Part shown: one piece after another, positions 1-6,940 of the stretch | How the letters are laid out: the number at the start of each line of letters is the position of its first letter | Position numbering within the stretch: position 1 is the first letter of the stretch | Translations under genes and position numbers: made by a program | NCBI GenBank assembly: GCA_016187565.1 | Contig: JACPJR010000002.1 | Span: forward strand, 1 to 35,703 | Origin: Candidatus Woesearchaeota archaeon | Lineage (GTDB): Archaea > Nanobdellota > Nanobdellia > Woesearchaeales > JACPJR01 | Direction: 5' to 3' | Length of the DNA stretch: 35,703 nt | The notes under the pieces: generated by a model | What the model saw: the letters and a program-made list of their open reading frames with translations, nothing else | Told to the model about the DNA's origin: nothing | The model's database searches: none

Positions 1-1
1 T

Positions 2-104
2 AACAACATTGGTGCAGGACGAGGGAGGGTTCCTTAGGGGAAACCCGAGTAGCACAAAATTTCTGCTGAAATTTTGGGCGTCTGCACCTCTATTGTTGTT
101 ATTT
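2..104 (+). ncRNA. Folded RNA-like segment, unidentified
   Basis: This stretch can close on itself. Positions 2-8 pair with 94-100 (7 bp) and 11-17 with 82-88 (7 bp). Inside are a hairpin at 27-46 (with one bulged A) and a perfect 8-bp hairpin at 55-62/69-76. A T-rich stretch follows at 99-106. No family was recognised, and any promoter would lie before the window. The complementary strand folds in the same way, so the direction is uncertain. A 61-codon reading frame crosses it on the minus strand but resembles nothing I know. Confidence 0.25.
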
Positions 105-157
105 TCAATTCAGGCGTTAGAAACAATTTTTGGATGAAGCCCATAAAATCATAAACC

Positions 158-165
158 TTTTTAAA
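158..165 (+). promoter_or_regulatory. TATA box of the 188-436 RNA candidate
   Basis: TTTTTAAA lies about 26 bases before position 188, the first base of the closing helix of the predicted RNA. That is the usual archaeal TATA-to-start distance. Another TATA-like element at 459-466 could start a minus-strand transcript near 434, so this box alone does not settle the direction. Confidence 0.4.
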
Positions 166-187
166 GAAGGTCCCTTCTCCTTCAGTT

Positions 188-437
188 ACGCCGACGTGGC
201 ACAACCTGGTACTGCGCAAGCTTGGAATCTTTGTGGAGCTTGATCATCCAATTGATCAACACCATGACACAGAGAGCTTGTTCCCTTCTGGGTATCCCGG
301 AGATTTTTGCGAAAAATCTCGTAAAAAGCAGAGGGCTTCGGTAAGCCTCAGTCCCTCTTATGGATGGTTTTTCGGGAATCGGGGAATTCAAAAATCATGA
401 AGGGATTTATGATGGAAAGTCCGGGCGTCGGCGTTTT
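188..437 (+). ncRNA. Candidate structured ncRNA of about 250 nt, no known family
   Basis: The ends form a perfect 9-bp helix (188-196 with 426-434), immediately followed by a T5 run (434-438) that could end transcription. Positions 296-301 pair with 420-425 and stack directly on that helix. Further local hairpins are 217-222/237-242 or the competing 240-246/253-259, 300-308/312-320 (9 bp, GCG loop), 331-349 (one bulge) and 364-372/390-398 (9 bp, one wobble). The 5' end resembles a tRNA acceptor and D-arm, and GGAAAGTCCGGGC at 414-426 recalls conserved region I of RNase P RNA. Neither family's other elements are present in order. Two minus-strand reading frames cross the area but look non-genic. 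It is best treated as an unassigned structured RNA; the strand rests on the T-run and the TATA position. Confidence 0.4.
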
Positions 438-458
438 TATTATCTTTAAGAGAATTTG

Positions 459-466
459 ATAAATAT
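459..466 (+). promoter_or_regulatory. TATA-like element before the 498 gene
   Basis: TAAATATA lies about 35 bases before the GTG start at 498, allowing a short leader. On the minus strand the same bases read TATATTTA and could start a transcript near 434, the edge of the structured RNA. Confidence 0.35.
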
Positions 467-497
467 AGACACTCAAGAGAAAATCTTGTCTAAGTAG

Positions 498-1010
498 GTG
501 ATTATCATCAAACTATTAGGTTATGCAAGCTCTCTTTTGGATCCCGAACCTAGTCAACGTGCTTTTGATAAAATCGTGGAAGTTTGTGAACAATATGGTG
601 TTCTTGAACGGGTTGTTATTACTCAGCATCAAATGTTAAGCACACTTTTTGGAGGTCCAGAGAGTTCATGGAGGCAGCCGGAAAGATATGTGACCACATT
701 TACAACTCGTGAATTAACCTATGCGTTTCCTTCTTCTCCCCATTCAGAAAAAAGACAGGGAACAGTTACTCGGGAAGTAAACGACTTAGGTTTACCTGGC
801 TATCGTGCGGTGACTGAACGAAGAGAGTTCCCTCCTTGTGGAGAAGGTATAGGAAAACTGATCATAATGTATATACCTACTGCAGGACTGACTGTTTTCG
901 ATCCACAGGATAATAGTCCACTGACCGGAGACCTTCTGGTAACATTAACTGAGTTGCTTGCTCCTCTAACCCAAAGAACTCTTGAATTTTTCCAGGGTTA
1001 TTTGACGTAA
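498..1010 (+). CDS. Hypothetical protein, 170 aa
   Basis: A soluble-looking protein that I do not recognise. It has no signal peptide or membrane segment. It begins with GTG (MIIIKLLGY); the same start context, AGGTGAT, is retained in a decayed second copy of the gene's first 60 or so bases at 2049-2112, which supports this start. The upstream SD match is weak. The central part is rich in Arg, Glu and Pro, and a hydrophobic strand (KLIIMYIPTAGLTVF) lies near residues 117-131. It ends 38 bases before an MNT/HEPN pair on the same strand, which has its own TATA box, so the two need not be co-transcribed. No function can be inferred. Confidence 0.7.
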   Translation: MIIIKLLGYASSLLDPEPSQRAFDKIVEVCEQYGVLERVVITQHQMLSTLFGGPESSWRQPERYVTTFTTRELTYAFPSSPHSEKRQGTVTREVNDLGLPGYRAVTERREFPPCGEGIGKLIIMYIPTAGLTVFDPQDNSPLTGDLLVTLTELLAPLTQRTLEFFQGYLT

Positions 1011-1017
1011 ACAGAAC

Positions 1018-1025
1018 ATTTATAA
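1018..1025 (+). promoter_or_regulatory. TATA box of the first MNT/HEPN pair
   Basis: ATTTATAA/TTTATAAA begins about 30 bases before the ATG at 1049, which predicts a nearly leaderless message for the MNT/HEPN pair, separate from the preceding gene. Confidence 0.5.
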
Positions 1026-1048
1026 ACTGAAGTAACTTTATTTACCTT

Positions 1049-1621
1049 ATGGTAAAAGAATTTACTTATTTAATACCGTTTCTTGAGAATCTTCACAAGA
1101 GCATAAGTCTTAATGAACTAGAAGCCTTTTTCAAACGCCCGCACCAGACTATCAAAGCTCATCTCAAACACTTAGTCAAAGCAAGAATACTTTTAGAGGA
1201 GAAAAGAACACGTTTTCGATTCTATGCCCTTAATCTCAAAAACCCGCTTCTCATAGAATACCTTGCTCTTTGTGAAAAAGAGCGAATGCTCGTTTTTCTT
1301 AAAGACAACATCTTGTTCTTCCAACTCTATAAAATGATTGCACCTTTTCTTCCTAACGTGAGCATCTTATTATTTGGCTCTGTAACAGTCTCAAAAAATT
1401 TTGCAGACATAGATCTCCTTATACTTTCTCAAGAAAGAGACTGCATAGAAGCATTGAAGCTCTTTGAAAAAACTTATTCGGTAAAACTTCATGTGCTTCA
1501 GACAACGGAGTCAGAACTCAGCGAAACATTAATTAATGAGATCAAAAGCAAGCATATTATTCTCTCTAATCACAACTACTTTATAAAAATACTCTACAAA
1601 CATGAGCTTGGCTTGGTGTAA
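1049..1621 (+). CDS. MNT-type nucleotidyltransferase with N-terminal winged helix
   Basis: The N-terminal third (about residues 10-65) reads as a winged helix with a leucine-rich recognition region. A minimal nucleotidyltransferase domain follows, with motif LFGS then ADIDLLI near residues 107-125. Known MNT antitoxins of HEPN/MNT systems modify and silence a partner HEPN toxin. The partner here is the next gene, whose ATG overlaps this 3' end by 20 bases. One oddity: only eight residues separate GS from the DID aspartates, where the classical pattern has ten, and the usual small residues of the loop are missing, so activity may be reduced. A second, more canonical pair lies at 10643-11708 on the other strand. 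Confidence 0.75.
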   Translation: MVKEFTYLIPFLENLHKSISLNELEAFFKRPHQTIKAHLKHLVKARILLEEKRTRFRFYALNLKNPLLIEYLALCEKERMLVFLKDNILFFQLYKMIAPFLPNVSILLFGSVTVSKNFADIDLLILSQERDCIEALKLFEKTYSVKLHVLQTTESELSETLINEIKSKHIILSNHNYFIKILYKHELGLV

Positions 1622-2054
1622 ACGACAGGGAATGAAATTAGTGGAGCCCAATGAGAACTTGGCAGAGGAGTATTTCCGAAATGCTGAGGAAACTCTACGA
1701 GTAACAAACCTTATCAAAAATTCTGGGTCTAATATGTGGCTTGCAACACAGAAGTATTACACAGAATACCTTGCAGCTTACGCTCTTCTCATGAGATTAG
1801 GGATTAAGTCCGAAATACATACGTGTACCATTGAGGTCATTACACTCTTAGAACACGAAAAAATACTCTCTTTTAATTTTTCCAAAACACTAGAATATGA
1901 TAAAGAGTTGCGAATTGATAACCAGTACTATCTTAAGAACAGACCTGTAGATTTTGATGGAAAAAAACTTGCAGCTATTCTTCTAAATGTGCGGAAAACA
2001 CTTGAGTCTCTCACATCTGAGCAAATACTTCAGATACGTAAATTGGTGAGGTGA
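1602..2054 (+). CDS. HEPN-domain protein, likely toxin partner of MNT
   Basis: A 150-residue helical protein that clearly aligns with the HEPN protein at 10643-11125: both have WC near the N-terminus, then EPN-NLAE-Y and AEE-L, a central IK-EIH-CTIE segment, and RID-QYY. HEPN toxins are usually RNases with an RX4-6H motif. Here the arginine of RIDNQYYLKNR is present but tyrosines occupy the histidine region, so catalysis may differ from the classical type. The start overlaps the MNT gene, as is typical of translationally coupled toxin-antitoxin pairs. The stop codon overlaps the start of the decayed copy of the 498 gene. Confidence 0.75.
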   Translation: MSLAWCKRQGMKLVEPNENLAEEYFRNAEETLRVTNLIKNSGSNMWLATQKYYTEYLAAYALLMRLGIKSEIHTCTIEVITLLEHEKILSFNFSKTLEYDKELRIDNQYYLKNRPVDFDGKKLAAILLNVRKTLESLTSEQILQIRKLVR

Positions 2055-2112
2055 TACTCATCGAACCATTAGGGTATACGTCTCTCTGGTGGATCCTGAA
2101 ACTATTCAACGG
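2049..2112 (+). pseudogene. 5' fragment of a second copy of the 498 gene
   Basis: From AGGTGAT onward this stretch aligns with 495-560, the start of the hypothetical gene at 498, at roughly three quarters identity by eye with a one-base indel. It covers the GTG start and about the first 20 codons, including the LLGYAS-like and GGATCC-GAAC segments. After the indel the frame runs to a stop at 2127, so nothing functional remains. The fragment lies directly after the HEPN gene, so the MNT/HEPN pair sits between an intact gene and a stub of it. Confidence 0.65.
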
Positions 2113-2139
2113 ATGTAACATGAACTAACTGAGGAAAAT

Positions 2140-2937
2140 ATGCTTGATCTTTTTTGGCTACAGGTGTTTTTTGCTTTCCTTGTCGGTGGAGGATGGATCC
2201 TTGCAGCGACAGTAATGGCTGATCGCTTTGGCAGCAAGATTGGAGGTTTTATTGGCGGACTTCCCTCAACTATCGTTGTTTCCTTTCTTTTTATCGGGCT
2301 CGTTCAGGGTACAGAGGCAATTGTTCAGGTAACAACAGTCTTTCCCTTAAGTTATGCAGTAACGAGCCTTTTTCTCACCATGTATGCGTTCGCCGTAACG
2401 AGAGGTTTTCGTCGTGCACTTGCTGTATCTCTTCTTCTCTGGTTCTTTCTCACTGGTCTTATCTATGTTTTAAAGCCTGAATCTTTTATTTTTTCCTTAG
2501 CTATCTATCTCATGAGTTTTACTGCTTCGTATATTTTTCTTGAGAAGTATTTACAGATCCGTTCTATGACTGCAGGAAGAATTCATCCTTCTCCCCAACA
2601 CATCCTTATTCGTGGATTTTTTGGTGGATTCATGGTTGCCTTTACCGTACTCATCAGCAAGATAGGAGGTCCAATCTTAGGAGGAATCTTTGCAGCATTT
2701 CCCGCTGCTTTTCTTTCAACATTAGTCATCAGCTATACTTCCCAAGGCATTGCATTTTCACGAGCAATGACCAAGCCGCTGCTCATTACTGGCATGGGTA
2801 CGGTCGTTGTTTATGCTATTGCTGCACGGTATTTTTATCCGGTGTATGGTTTAGTTCTTGGAACCGTATTTTCTTTTCTCATCTCCATGATAAGCGCTTA
2901 TGTAACGTTCCAATTCATGCAGAAAAGAGTAACGTAG
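2140..2937 (+). CDS. Polytopic membrane protein with internal duplication
   Basis: 265 residues with about eight hydrophobic segments and little else. Two halves carry a similar motif: GSKIGGFIGGLPSTIVVSFLF near residue 32 and GGPILGGIFAAFPAAFLSTLV near residue 180, the pattern of an internally repeated carrier-like membrane protein. GAGGA lies about 6 bases before the ATG. It may belong to a small DUF3147/GlpM-like family, but that is a weak impression. The substrate is unknown. It follows the decayed gene fragment and is convergent with the next gene. Confidence 0.75.
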   Translation: MLDLFWLQVFFAFLVGGGWILAATVMADRFGSKIGGFIGGLPSTIVVSFLFIGLVQGTEAIVQVTTVFPLSYAVTSLFLTMYAFAVTRGFRRALAVSLLLWFFLTGLIYVLKPESFIFSLAIYLMSFTASYIFLEKYLQIRSMTAGRIHPSPQHILIRGFFGGFMVAFTVLISKIGGPILGGIFAAFPAAFLSTLVISYTSQGIAFSRAMTKPLLITGMGTVVVYAIAARYFYPVYGLVLGTVFSFLISMISAYVTFQFMQKRVT

Positions 2938-2953
2938 CGAAAGAATGAAATCT

Positions 2954-3421
2954 TTAGCTTCTACGGATCTGTTGTAGTGCAGAAGAAATAATAGATTGTA
3001 AATCAGGTCGTAACCTCATCAATTCATCGAAATGTGCCATAACTTCGCCATCAATTGACCTTCTCATACTATCTGACCAAGGATTCTGACTAAACATAAT
3101 ACAACTCCCACTTTGATCAATGCTTTCCTCTTTAACAGTCACTACGTTATTATCTTTATAAGTGTACATTCGAGAAAATTCTTGAGGGTGGTTATCTCCT
3201 TGGTAATAGAAGCTTATTTCATCAACATATCTACCCTGGTGGGTTCCAATATTTACACGAGTCACATCACCACGACCTCGAGTACCAGTAACATATTTTA
3301 CAAAATTCTCGTACTCCATCAATTTCAGTACTTCCCAGCCCATGATTATAAAAAAGACAACAGGTTTAATAACCTTATGTGTTCTGTAACGACGGTTGGA
3401 AATGTTACTGGTTGGAGACAT
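2954..3421 (-). CDS. Hypothetical membrane-anchored protein, 155 aa
   Basis: Starting at the ATG at 3421 (MSPTSNISN), the protein has one N-terminal hydrophobic segment (VIKPVVFFIIMGWEVLKLM, about residues 18-36) followed by a polar domain of about 120 residues, suggesting a membrane anchor. The frame can be extended upstream to a GTG at 3490, but a TATA element at 3469-3476 falls inside that extension and GGAAG precedes the inner ATG, so the shorter form is preferred. The polar part contains FVKYVTGTRGRGDVTRVNIG, not recognised. It is transcribed divergently from deoxyhypusine synthase. Confidence 0.6.
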   Translation of the reverse strand: MSPTSNISNRRYRTHKVIKPVVFFIIMGWEVLKLMEYENFVKYVTGTRGRGDVTRVNIGTHQGRYVDEISFYYQGDNHPQEFSRMYTYKDNNVVTVKEESIDQSGSCIMFSQNPWSDSMRRSIDGEVMAHFDELMRLRPDLQSIISSALQQIRRS

Positions 3422-3468
3422 GGTTCTTCTTCCAGAGATCGGAGAATCGGAACAGATGATCGAGGTAG

Positions 3469-3476
3469 ATATATAG
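3469..3476 (-). promoter_or_regulatory. TATA box of the 2954-3421 gene
   Basis: CTATATAT read on the minus strand. A start about 25 bases downstream would give a short leader before the ATG at 3421, with GGAAG as SD. Confidence 0.45.
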
Positions 3477-3503
3477 CTTTTTAATCTCACTTCGCCATAA
3501 GCT

Positions 3504-3511
3504 TTAAATAA
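3504..3511 (+). promoter_or_regulatory. TATA box of deoxyhypusine synthase
   Basis: TTTAAATA about 25 bases before the ATG at 3533, as expected for a leaderless archaeal message. Confidence 0.5.
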
Positions 3512-3532
3512 GTTACCTTATTTTTTAACCAG

Positions 3533-4525
3533 ATGGTGAAAACAGCATCTCATGTTAAGAATGATTCAGGTACAAAGACCACTAAAGATAACGCACTTCA
3601 GGAACCAATTCTTGATTTCCACTATCATCCACAGATGAGTGTTGCTGACTTTACCCAGGCATTAGGATCTATTGGGTATCAGGCAAGTCATGTCAAGAAA
3701 GCTATTGCCATTATTACCCGGATGAAACAAAACAAGGCAAAAATCTTTTTGACCTTTACCTCTAATATGGTTTCTTCAGGATTACGGGGATTTTTTGCTC
3801 AGCTGATTGAACAGAAAATGGTTGATGTCATCGTGACTACGGTAGGGTCTATTGAAGAGGATCTAATGAAAGCACATGGTGCATCATTTTATCTTGGTTC
3901 GTTTGACGCTGATGATGCTCTTCTCGGAAAAAAAGGTATCAATCGCATTGGTAATATCTTTGTACCTAATGAATCCTATGAGTCATTTGAAGATATTATT
4001 CAGCCACTCTTAGAGAAGATTTATAGCACCGGAAAACGAACACTAACGCCAAGCGAGTTGATTCATGAGCTTGGATGTTGTATCAATGATCCACATTCGA
4101 TCTGTTATCAAGCCTCGCAGAAAAACATTCCCATTTACTGCCCTGCTATCACTGATGGAAGCATGGGATTTCAGCTATACCTCTTCCGACAAAAACATCC
4201 TGATTTTACCTTGGACGTAGTTAAGGATTTTAGCAATATTATGTTTGCCGTAACCCCACAAGATATCAAAGGAGTTATTGTTCTTGGTGGTGGTGTGGCT
4301 AAGCATCATGCTATCTTAGCGACTTTACTCAACGAAGGGATGCACTATGCAGTGTACATTACTACTGCACATCCCTACTCTGGTTCTTTGTCTGGTGCAA
4401 CAACCAATGAAGCAAAATCCTGGGGAAAAATACGTTCAGATGGTGATGCCGTAACCGTTACTGGTGAAGCAAGCATCTTATTCCCCCTGATCATGGTCAG
4501 TGTTCTTGACCTACTCAAAAAATAA
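3533..4525 (+). CDS. dys: Deoxyhypusine synthase
   Basis: Transfers the aminobutyl group of spermidine to one lysine of the translation factor aIF5A, the first step of hypusine formation, using NAD. Visible family marks are TSNMVSSGLRG near residue 77, TTVGSIEEDL and the CPAITDGSMG block, and above all the C-terminal SGATTNEAKSWGKI segment, whose lysine (residue 299) matches the catalytic lysine that carries the enzyme intermediate. At 330 residues it has normal length. The first 25 residues are a polar extension. The next gene, 24 bases downstream, encodes an ornithine/lysine decarboxylase-like enzyme, a plausible supplier of the polyamine substrate. Confidence 0.95.
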   Translation: MVKTASHVKNDSGTKTTKDNALQEPILDFHYHPQMSVADFTQALGSIGYQASHVKKAIAIITRMKQNKAKIFLTFTSNMVSSGLRGFFAQLIEQKMVDVIVTTVGSIEEDLMKAHGASFYLGSFDADDALLGKKGINRIGNIFVPNESYESFEDIIQPLLEKIYSTGKRTLTPSELIHELGCCINDPHSICYQASQKNIPIYCPAITDGSMGFQLYLFRQKHPDFTLDVVKDFSNIMFAVTPQDIKGVIVLGGGVAKHHAILATLLNEGMHYAVYITTAHPYSGSLSGATTNEAKSWGKIRSDGDAVTVTGEASILFPLIMVSVLDLLKK

Positions 4526-4549
4526 TGCATAATAACGGGATTTGATAAC

Positions 4550-5632
4550 ATGACTAAAGAAACCCTTGTTCTTCAAACACACACACCCTATTTTTTGGTA
4601 CAAAAGGATATCGTGAGAAATCATTATGCCACACTCAAATCACTAGGCTTCACTATTTCCTATACGGCTAAAGCAAATCCGGTAATTGTTCCCCTGCTCG
4701 TAAAACTTGGATCATGGTGTTCGGTACATTCCTCTGACGCAATTTCAGTGATTCCTACAAAACAAAAGATATGGTACATTGTGCAAGGTGCAGATGACAA
4801 AGAATTACGAAAAGTAATGCAGCAAGGAATTACCCATTTTAGTGTTGATAATCATCAAGATTTTGAGACTTTTTTTCAGGTCATTAAAGGAAAGGAAAAG
4901 AAGATGCATCTTCTTCTTAGAATGCAAGTACCAGAAGCTTCCTCCTACCCTGGTTATAAGTACCCGTTTGGATTTCCTCAGCACGAAATACAAAAGTTTG
5001 TCATCCTTGCCAGAAAAAAAGGATGTAAACGTGTAGGGATTCATTTCCATGTAGGAACCCAGAATATTCGTGGCTGGTCTACCCTCAAGAAGTTGATTCC
5101 TCTGCTCAGAGCAATACAACCTGATATCATCAATATTGGTGGTGGTATTCCTGTACCGTACACAACAATAATTAACTATAAATCTATCTTTCATGAACTA
5201 AAATCATTTAAAGAAAAAGTTCAACCATCCATGCTTCCATCAGGGGAAGAAAATCTTTTTCTTGAGCCAGGACGATTTCTTGCTGCAGAGGCTGTTGATT
5301 TAGTAACCAGCATAAGAGCAGTCGTGGACAAGACAGTTATGGTAGATGCCTCTTGCTACAATGCGTCAATGGATACGCTTATTGCAGGGCTTCGGTTGCC
5401 CTGTACGGTGCTTACAAAACAAGAAGCAGATAAGAAAAAAGGCTCACAGAAAATTAAGAAGAAAGTGTACATCATCAAGGGATGCACTGCCTGTTCGTTA
5501 GATATCTTCCATCCTTCGTATCAACTTCCTCTAGTGCAGCGAGGAGACATCCTTATCTTCCATCATGCAGGAGCCTATAATTTTGGATCAGACTTTATGC
5601 ATCTCCCAAAGATTCCTCATTATTTTTTCTAA
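4550..5632 (+). CDS. Ornithine/lysine/diaminopimelate decarboxylase-like PLP enzyme
   Basis: A fold-type III (alanine racemase-like barrel) PLP decarboxylase. The PLP lysine is Lys41 in YTAKANP. Further marks are HFHVGTQ, the phosphate-binding GGGIP, EPGRF, the cysteine-bearing GCTACSLDIF (counterpart of the GPTCD-type active-site motif of ornithine decarboxylase) and the C-terminal AYNFGSDF. At 360 residues it is close to compact ornithine/lysine decarboxylases. Its product would be putrescine or cadaverine. Placement directly after deoxyhypusine synthase suggests polyamine supply for aIF5A modification. Substrate choice between ornithine, lysine, diaminopimelate and carboxynorspermidine cannot be settled by eye. 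Confidence 0.88.
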   Translation: MTKETLVLQTHTPYFLVQKDIVRNHYATLKSLGFTISYTAKANPVIVPLLVKLGSWCSVHSSDAISVIPTKQKIWYIVQGADDKELRKVMQQGITHFSVDNHQDFETFFQVIKGKEKKMHLLLRMQVPEASSYPGYKYPFGFPQHEIQKFVILARKKGCKRVGIHFHVGTQNIRGWSTLKKLIPLLRAIQPDIINIGGGIPVPYTTIINYKSIFHELKSFKEKVQPSMLPSGEENLFLEPGRFLAAEAVDLVTSIRAVVDKTVMVDASCYNASMDTLIAGLRLPCTVLTKQEADKKKGSQKIKKKVYIIKGCTACSLDIFHPSYQLPLVQRGDILIFHHAGAYNFGSDFMHLPKIPHYFF

Positions 5633-5654
5633 GTGGAAATCACTTTTAAAAAGC

Positions 5655-5662
5655 TTTATAAA
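5655..5662 (+). promoter_or_regulatory. TATA box of the 5718 gene
   Basis: TTTATAAA; a start about 27 bases downstream leaves a leader of about 34 bases containing GAAGG before the ATG at 5718. Confidence 0.45.
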
Positions 5663-5717
5663 GAGAAGGCTGTTTTTTGCCCTGCTTTATGTTTACTACA
5701 ATAATGAAGGCAATATA

Positions 5718-6020
5718 ATGAAACTAGGTGAGAATATGTCACATCAACCACTTGAAGGAATACTTTCCACTTCAGAGACGTCTTTACAAGGGGGGATTGG
5801 CTATAATGAAATCCTCTCAACACCGTATTTTGATAAAGGTAACAGGTATCATGCTGCTTCTGACTTAACTTCTGATGGAAGTGGGGTAGTTGCTCCTCCA
5901 CCTATAGGTAATCCTGTCCCAAGTCTCACTGAACTTAATGCAGAGCTTGTGCGAATGGGCCAGAACCTCTTTACCCGACCTACAGATAGTTCTCTTACTG
6001 GTGGGAACGAAAAGTATTAA
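5718..6020 (+). CDS. Small hypothetical protein, 100 aa
   Basis: A polar, probably partly disordered protein with a Gly/Pro-rich middle (SGVVAPPPIGNPVP). The open frame can be extended back to 5565, overlapping the decarboxylase gene. A TATA box at 5655-5662 and GAAGG before the ATG at 5718 favour the shorter form. No domain, signal peptide or membrane segment is visible, and nothing links it to a function. Confidence 0.5.
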   Translation: MKLGENMSHQPLEGILSTSETSLQGGIGYNEILSTPYFDKGNRYHAASDLTSDGSGVVAPPPIGNPVPSLTELNAELVRMGQNLFTRPTDSSLTGGNEKY

Positions 6021-6046
6021 AAGCTCGTCCCTTTGATGGCTCAGAT

Positions 6047-6307
6047 ATGGTACGCATCAAACGTATTAATCCTGAAACAGGAGAGGAAGAAGAGGTCCAT
6101 GAAGGAAAGACCTTCACAAGGTTTTACCATTACCCTGGCACTGGCTTAGGATTTCCCCTCTTATTGCTCTTAATTGGTGGCTATTTTCTTGCAAAAAGTC
6201 AGGGATGGATACCTGCTGACAGCAGTATCTGGCCGTATCTCCTTATTGGTATTGGCTCATGGATGTTGTTCAAACGAATTCTCTTCCTGATCTTGCGAAA
6301 CAGATAA
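6047..6307 (+). CDS. Small two-helix membrane protein (LiaF/DUF5668-like)
   Basis: 86 residues: a charged N-terminus (NPETGEEEEV), then two hydrophobic helices, LGFPLLLLLIGGYFLA and WPYLLIGIGSWMLFK. This resembles the small two-helix unit found in LiaI/LiaF and DUF5668-type proteins; the resemblance is by pattern only. A TATA-like ATTAAAAG about 28 bases upstream suggests its own promoter. A second, broken copy lies at 6941-7095, beyond the HicBA pair. Confidence 0.7.
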   Translation: MVRIKRINPETGEEEEVHEGKTFTRFYHYPGTGLGFPLLLLLIGGYFLAKSQGWIPADSSIWPYLLIGIGSWMLFKRILFLILRNR

Positions 6308-6358
6308 AATTTAAATAATGATCTCGTTTCCGAACATTGGGATGACGAGAAAACTGTT

Positions 6359-6586
6359 TCAACGATATTTCATAAATAATTCTCTTGTAATCCCAAGATC
6401 CTTCTTTATTATTTTGTTTAATAAACCAGGTCCAATCTCTTCTCCAGAATGATGAGGAATTGTTGTTCTCCTTCCATCAGAGTGCTTGTATACCATATGG
6501 CTTCCTGTTGTATGGCTGTAGGTAAATCCGAATTTTTCTATGATCTTGGCAAGCTCTTTACCTCTTAATGTAGGTAACTTTGCCAA
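6359..6586 (-). CDS. hicA: HicA-type toxin (mRNA interferase)
   Basis: 75 residues, normal for HicA/YcfA: a double-stranded RNA-binding-like fold whose members cleave mRNA when free of the antitoxin. The catalytic histidine lies in TGSHMVYKH, followed by RRTTIPHHSG and the C-terminal GPGLLNKIIKKDLG. It lies three bases after the hicB stop, so the antitoxin gene comes first and the two are co-transcribed. The pair is inserted between an intact membrane-protein gene and a damaged copy of it. Confidence 0.92.
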   Translation of the reverse strand: MAKLPTLRGKELAKIIEKFGFTYSHTTGSHMVYKHSDGRRTTIPHHSGEEIGPGLLNKIIKKDLGITRELFMKYR

Positions 6587-6589
6587 GAA

Positions 6590-6799
6590 CTACACCTCAA
6601 TCTGTTGCACTCCGATAAACTCTTCAGAACTCTCAGGCACTTTACCAGTTCCCAAATAGGCCAGAATTGCTTCTTTGGTCCTCTCGAGAAGTTGATTCAT
6701 GTCTTTAGCCTGCGTGTGGCATCCTGGCAATTCAACTACCTCAGAAACTAGCCATCCATCTTCATCTTTTTCTACAATAAGGGTATACTTTCTTTTCAT
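6590..6799 (-). CDS. hicB: HicB-type antitoxin
   Basis: A partial RNase H-like HicB fold with the usual EDGWLVSEVVELPGCHTQA segment and a helix ending in TKEAILAYL. The frame extends upstream to 6859, but the ATG at 6799 (MKRKYTLIVEKD) lies about 27 bases after a TATA box and matches the family start. At 69 residues it lacks a separate C-terminal DNA-binding domain, as in short HicB proteins. It should neutralise HicA and may help repress the operon. Confidence 0.9.
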   Translation of the reverse strand: MKRKYTLIVEKDEDGWLVSEVVELPGCHTQAKDMNQLLERTKEAILAYLGTGKVPESSEEFIGVQQIEV

Positions 6800-6824
6800 G
6801 GTGATCTGTGTAATGCTAGATAAG

Positions 6825-6832
6825 TATATAAA
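6825..6832 (-). promoter_or_regulatory. TATA box of hicBA
   Basis: TATATAAA on the plus strand, reading TTTATATA on the minus strand, about 27 bases before the hicB ATG. Confidence 0.5.
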
Positions 6833-6861
6833 CGTATCGGCCGACGTGGCTTCATCCAAAA

Positions 6862-6891
6862 AATAGAATCGATTCGTAATCGAGTTCTATT
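6862..6891. repeat. Hairpin between hicB and the damaged gene copy
   Basis: AATAGAATCGAT (6862-6873) pairs with 6879-6891, with one bulged C and a loop of about five bases. It sits upstream of the hicBA promoter and before the decayed gene copy. It could be an operator, a boundary of the inserted segment or a remnant; nothing decides between these. Confidence 0.35.
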
Positions 6892-6940
6892 GGAAAGAGG
6901 GATACAAATCCTTCTTTCTATAGCCCTACGGTTACCAGCA

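Noticed and set aside
34-391. Two minus-strand reading frames of 61 and 69 codons
   Set aside because: They overlap each other and the folded segments, have no SD, and look like no known protein.
414-426. RNase P RNA conserved region I (GGAAAGTCCGGGC)
   Set aside because: It lies at the 3' end of the folded segment rather than the 5' end, and no counterpart of the ACAGAA-CCGGCUUA region was found on either strand.
188-436. tRNA gene with introns (GCCGACGTGGCACAACCTGGTACTGC start, CGTCGGC end)
   Set aside because: The acceptor-like ends and D-arm-like start fit, but there is no T-loop with TTCRA, the anticodon arm would need a 9-base intron, and about 160 bases remain unexplained.
3113-3484. 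Plus-strand frame of 123 codons
   Set aside because: It is antisense to the hypothetical gene at 2954-3421, has no promoter or SD, and its sequence is low-information.
190-6850. Shared 11-mer GCCGACGTGGC at 190-200 and 6840-6850
   Set aside because: Many 11-base matches are expected by chance in a window of this size, and the flanks do not match.
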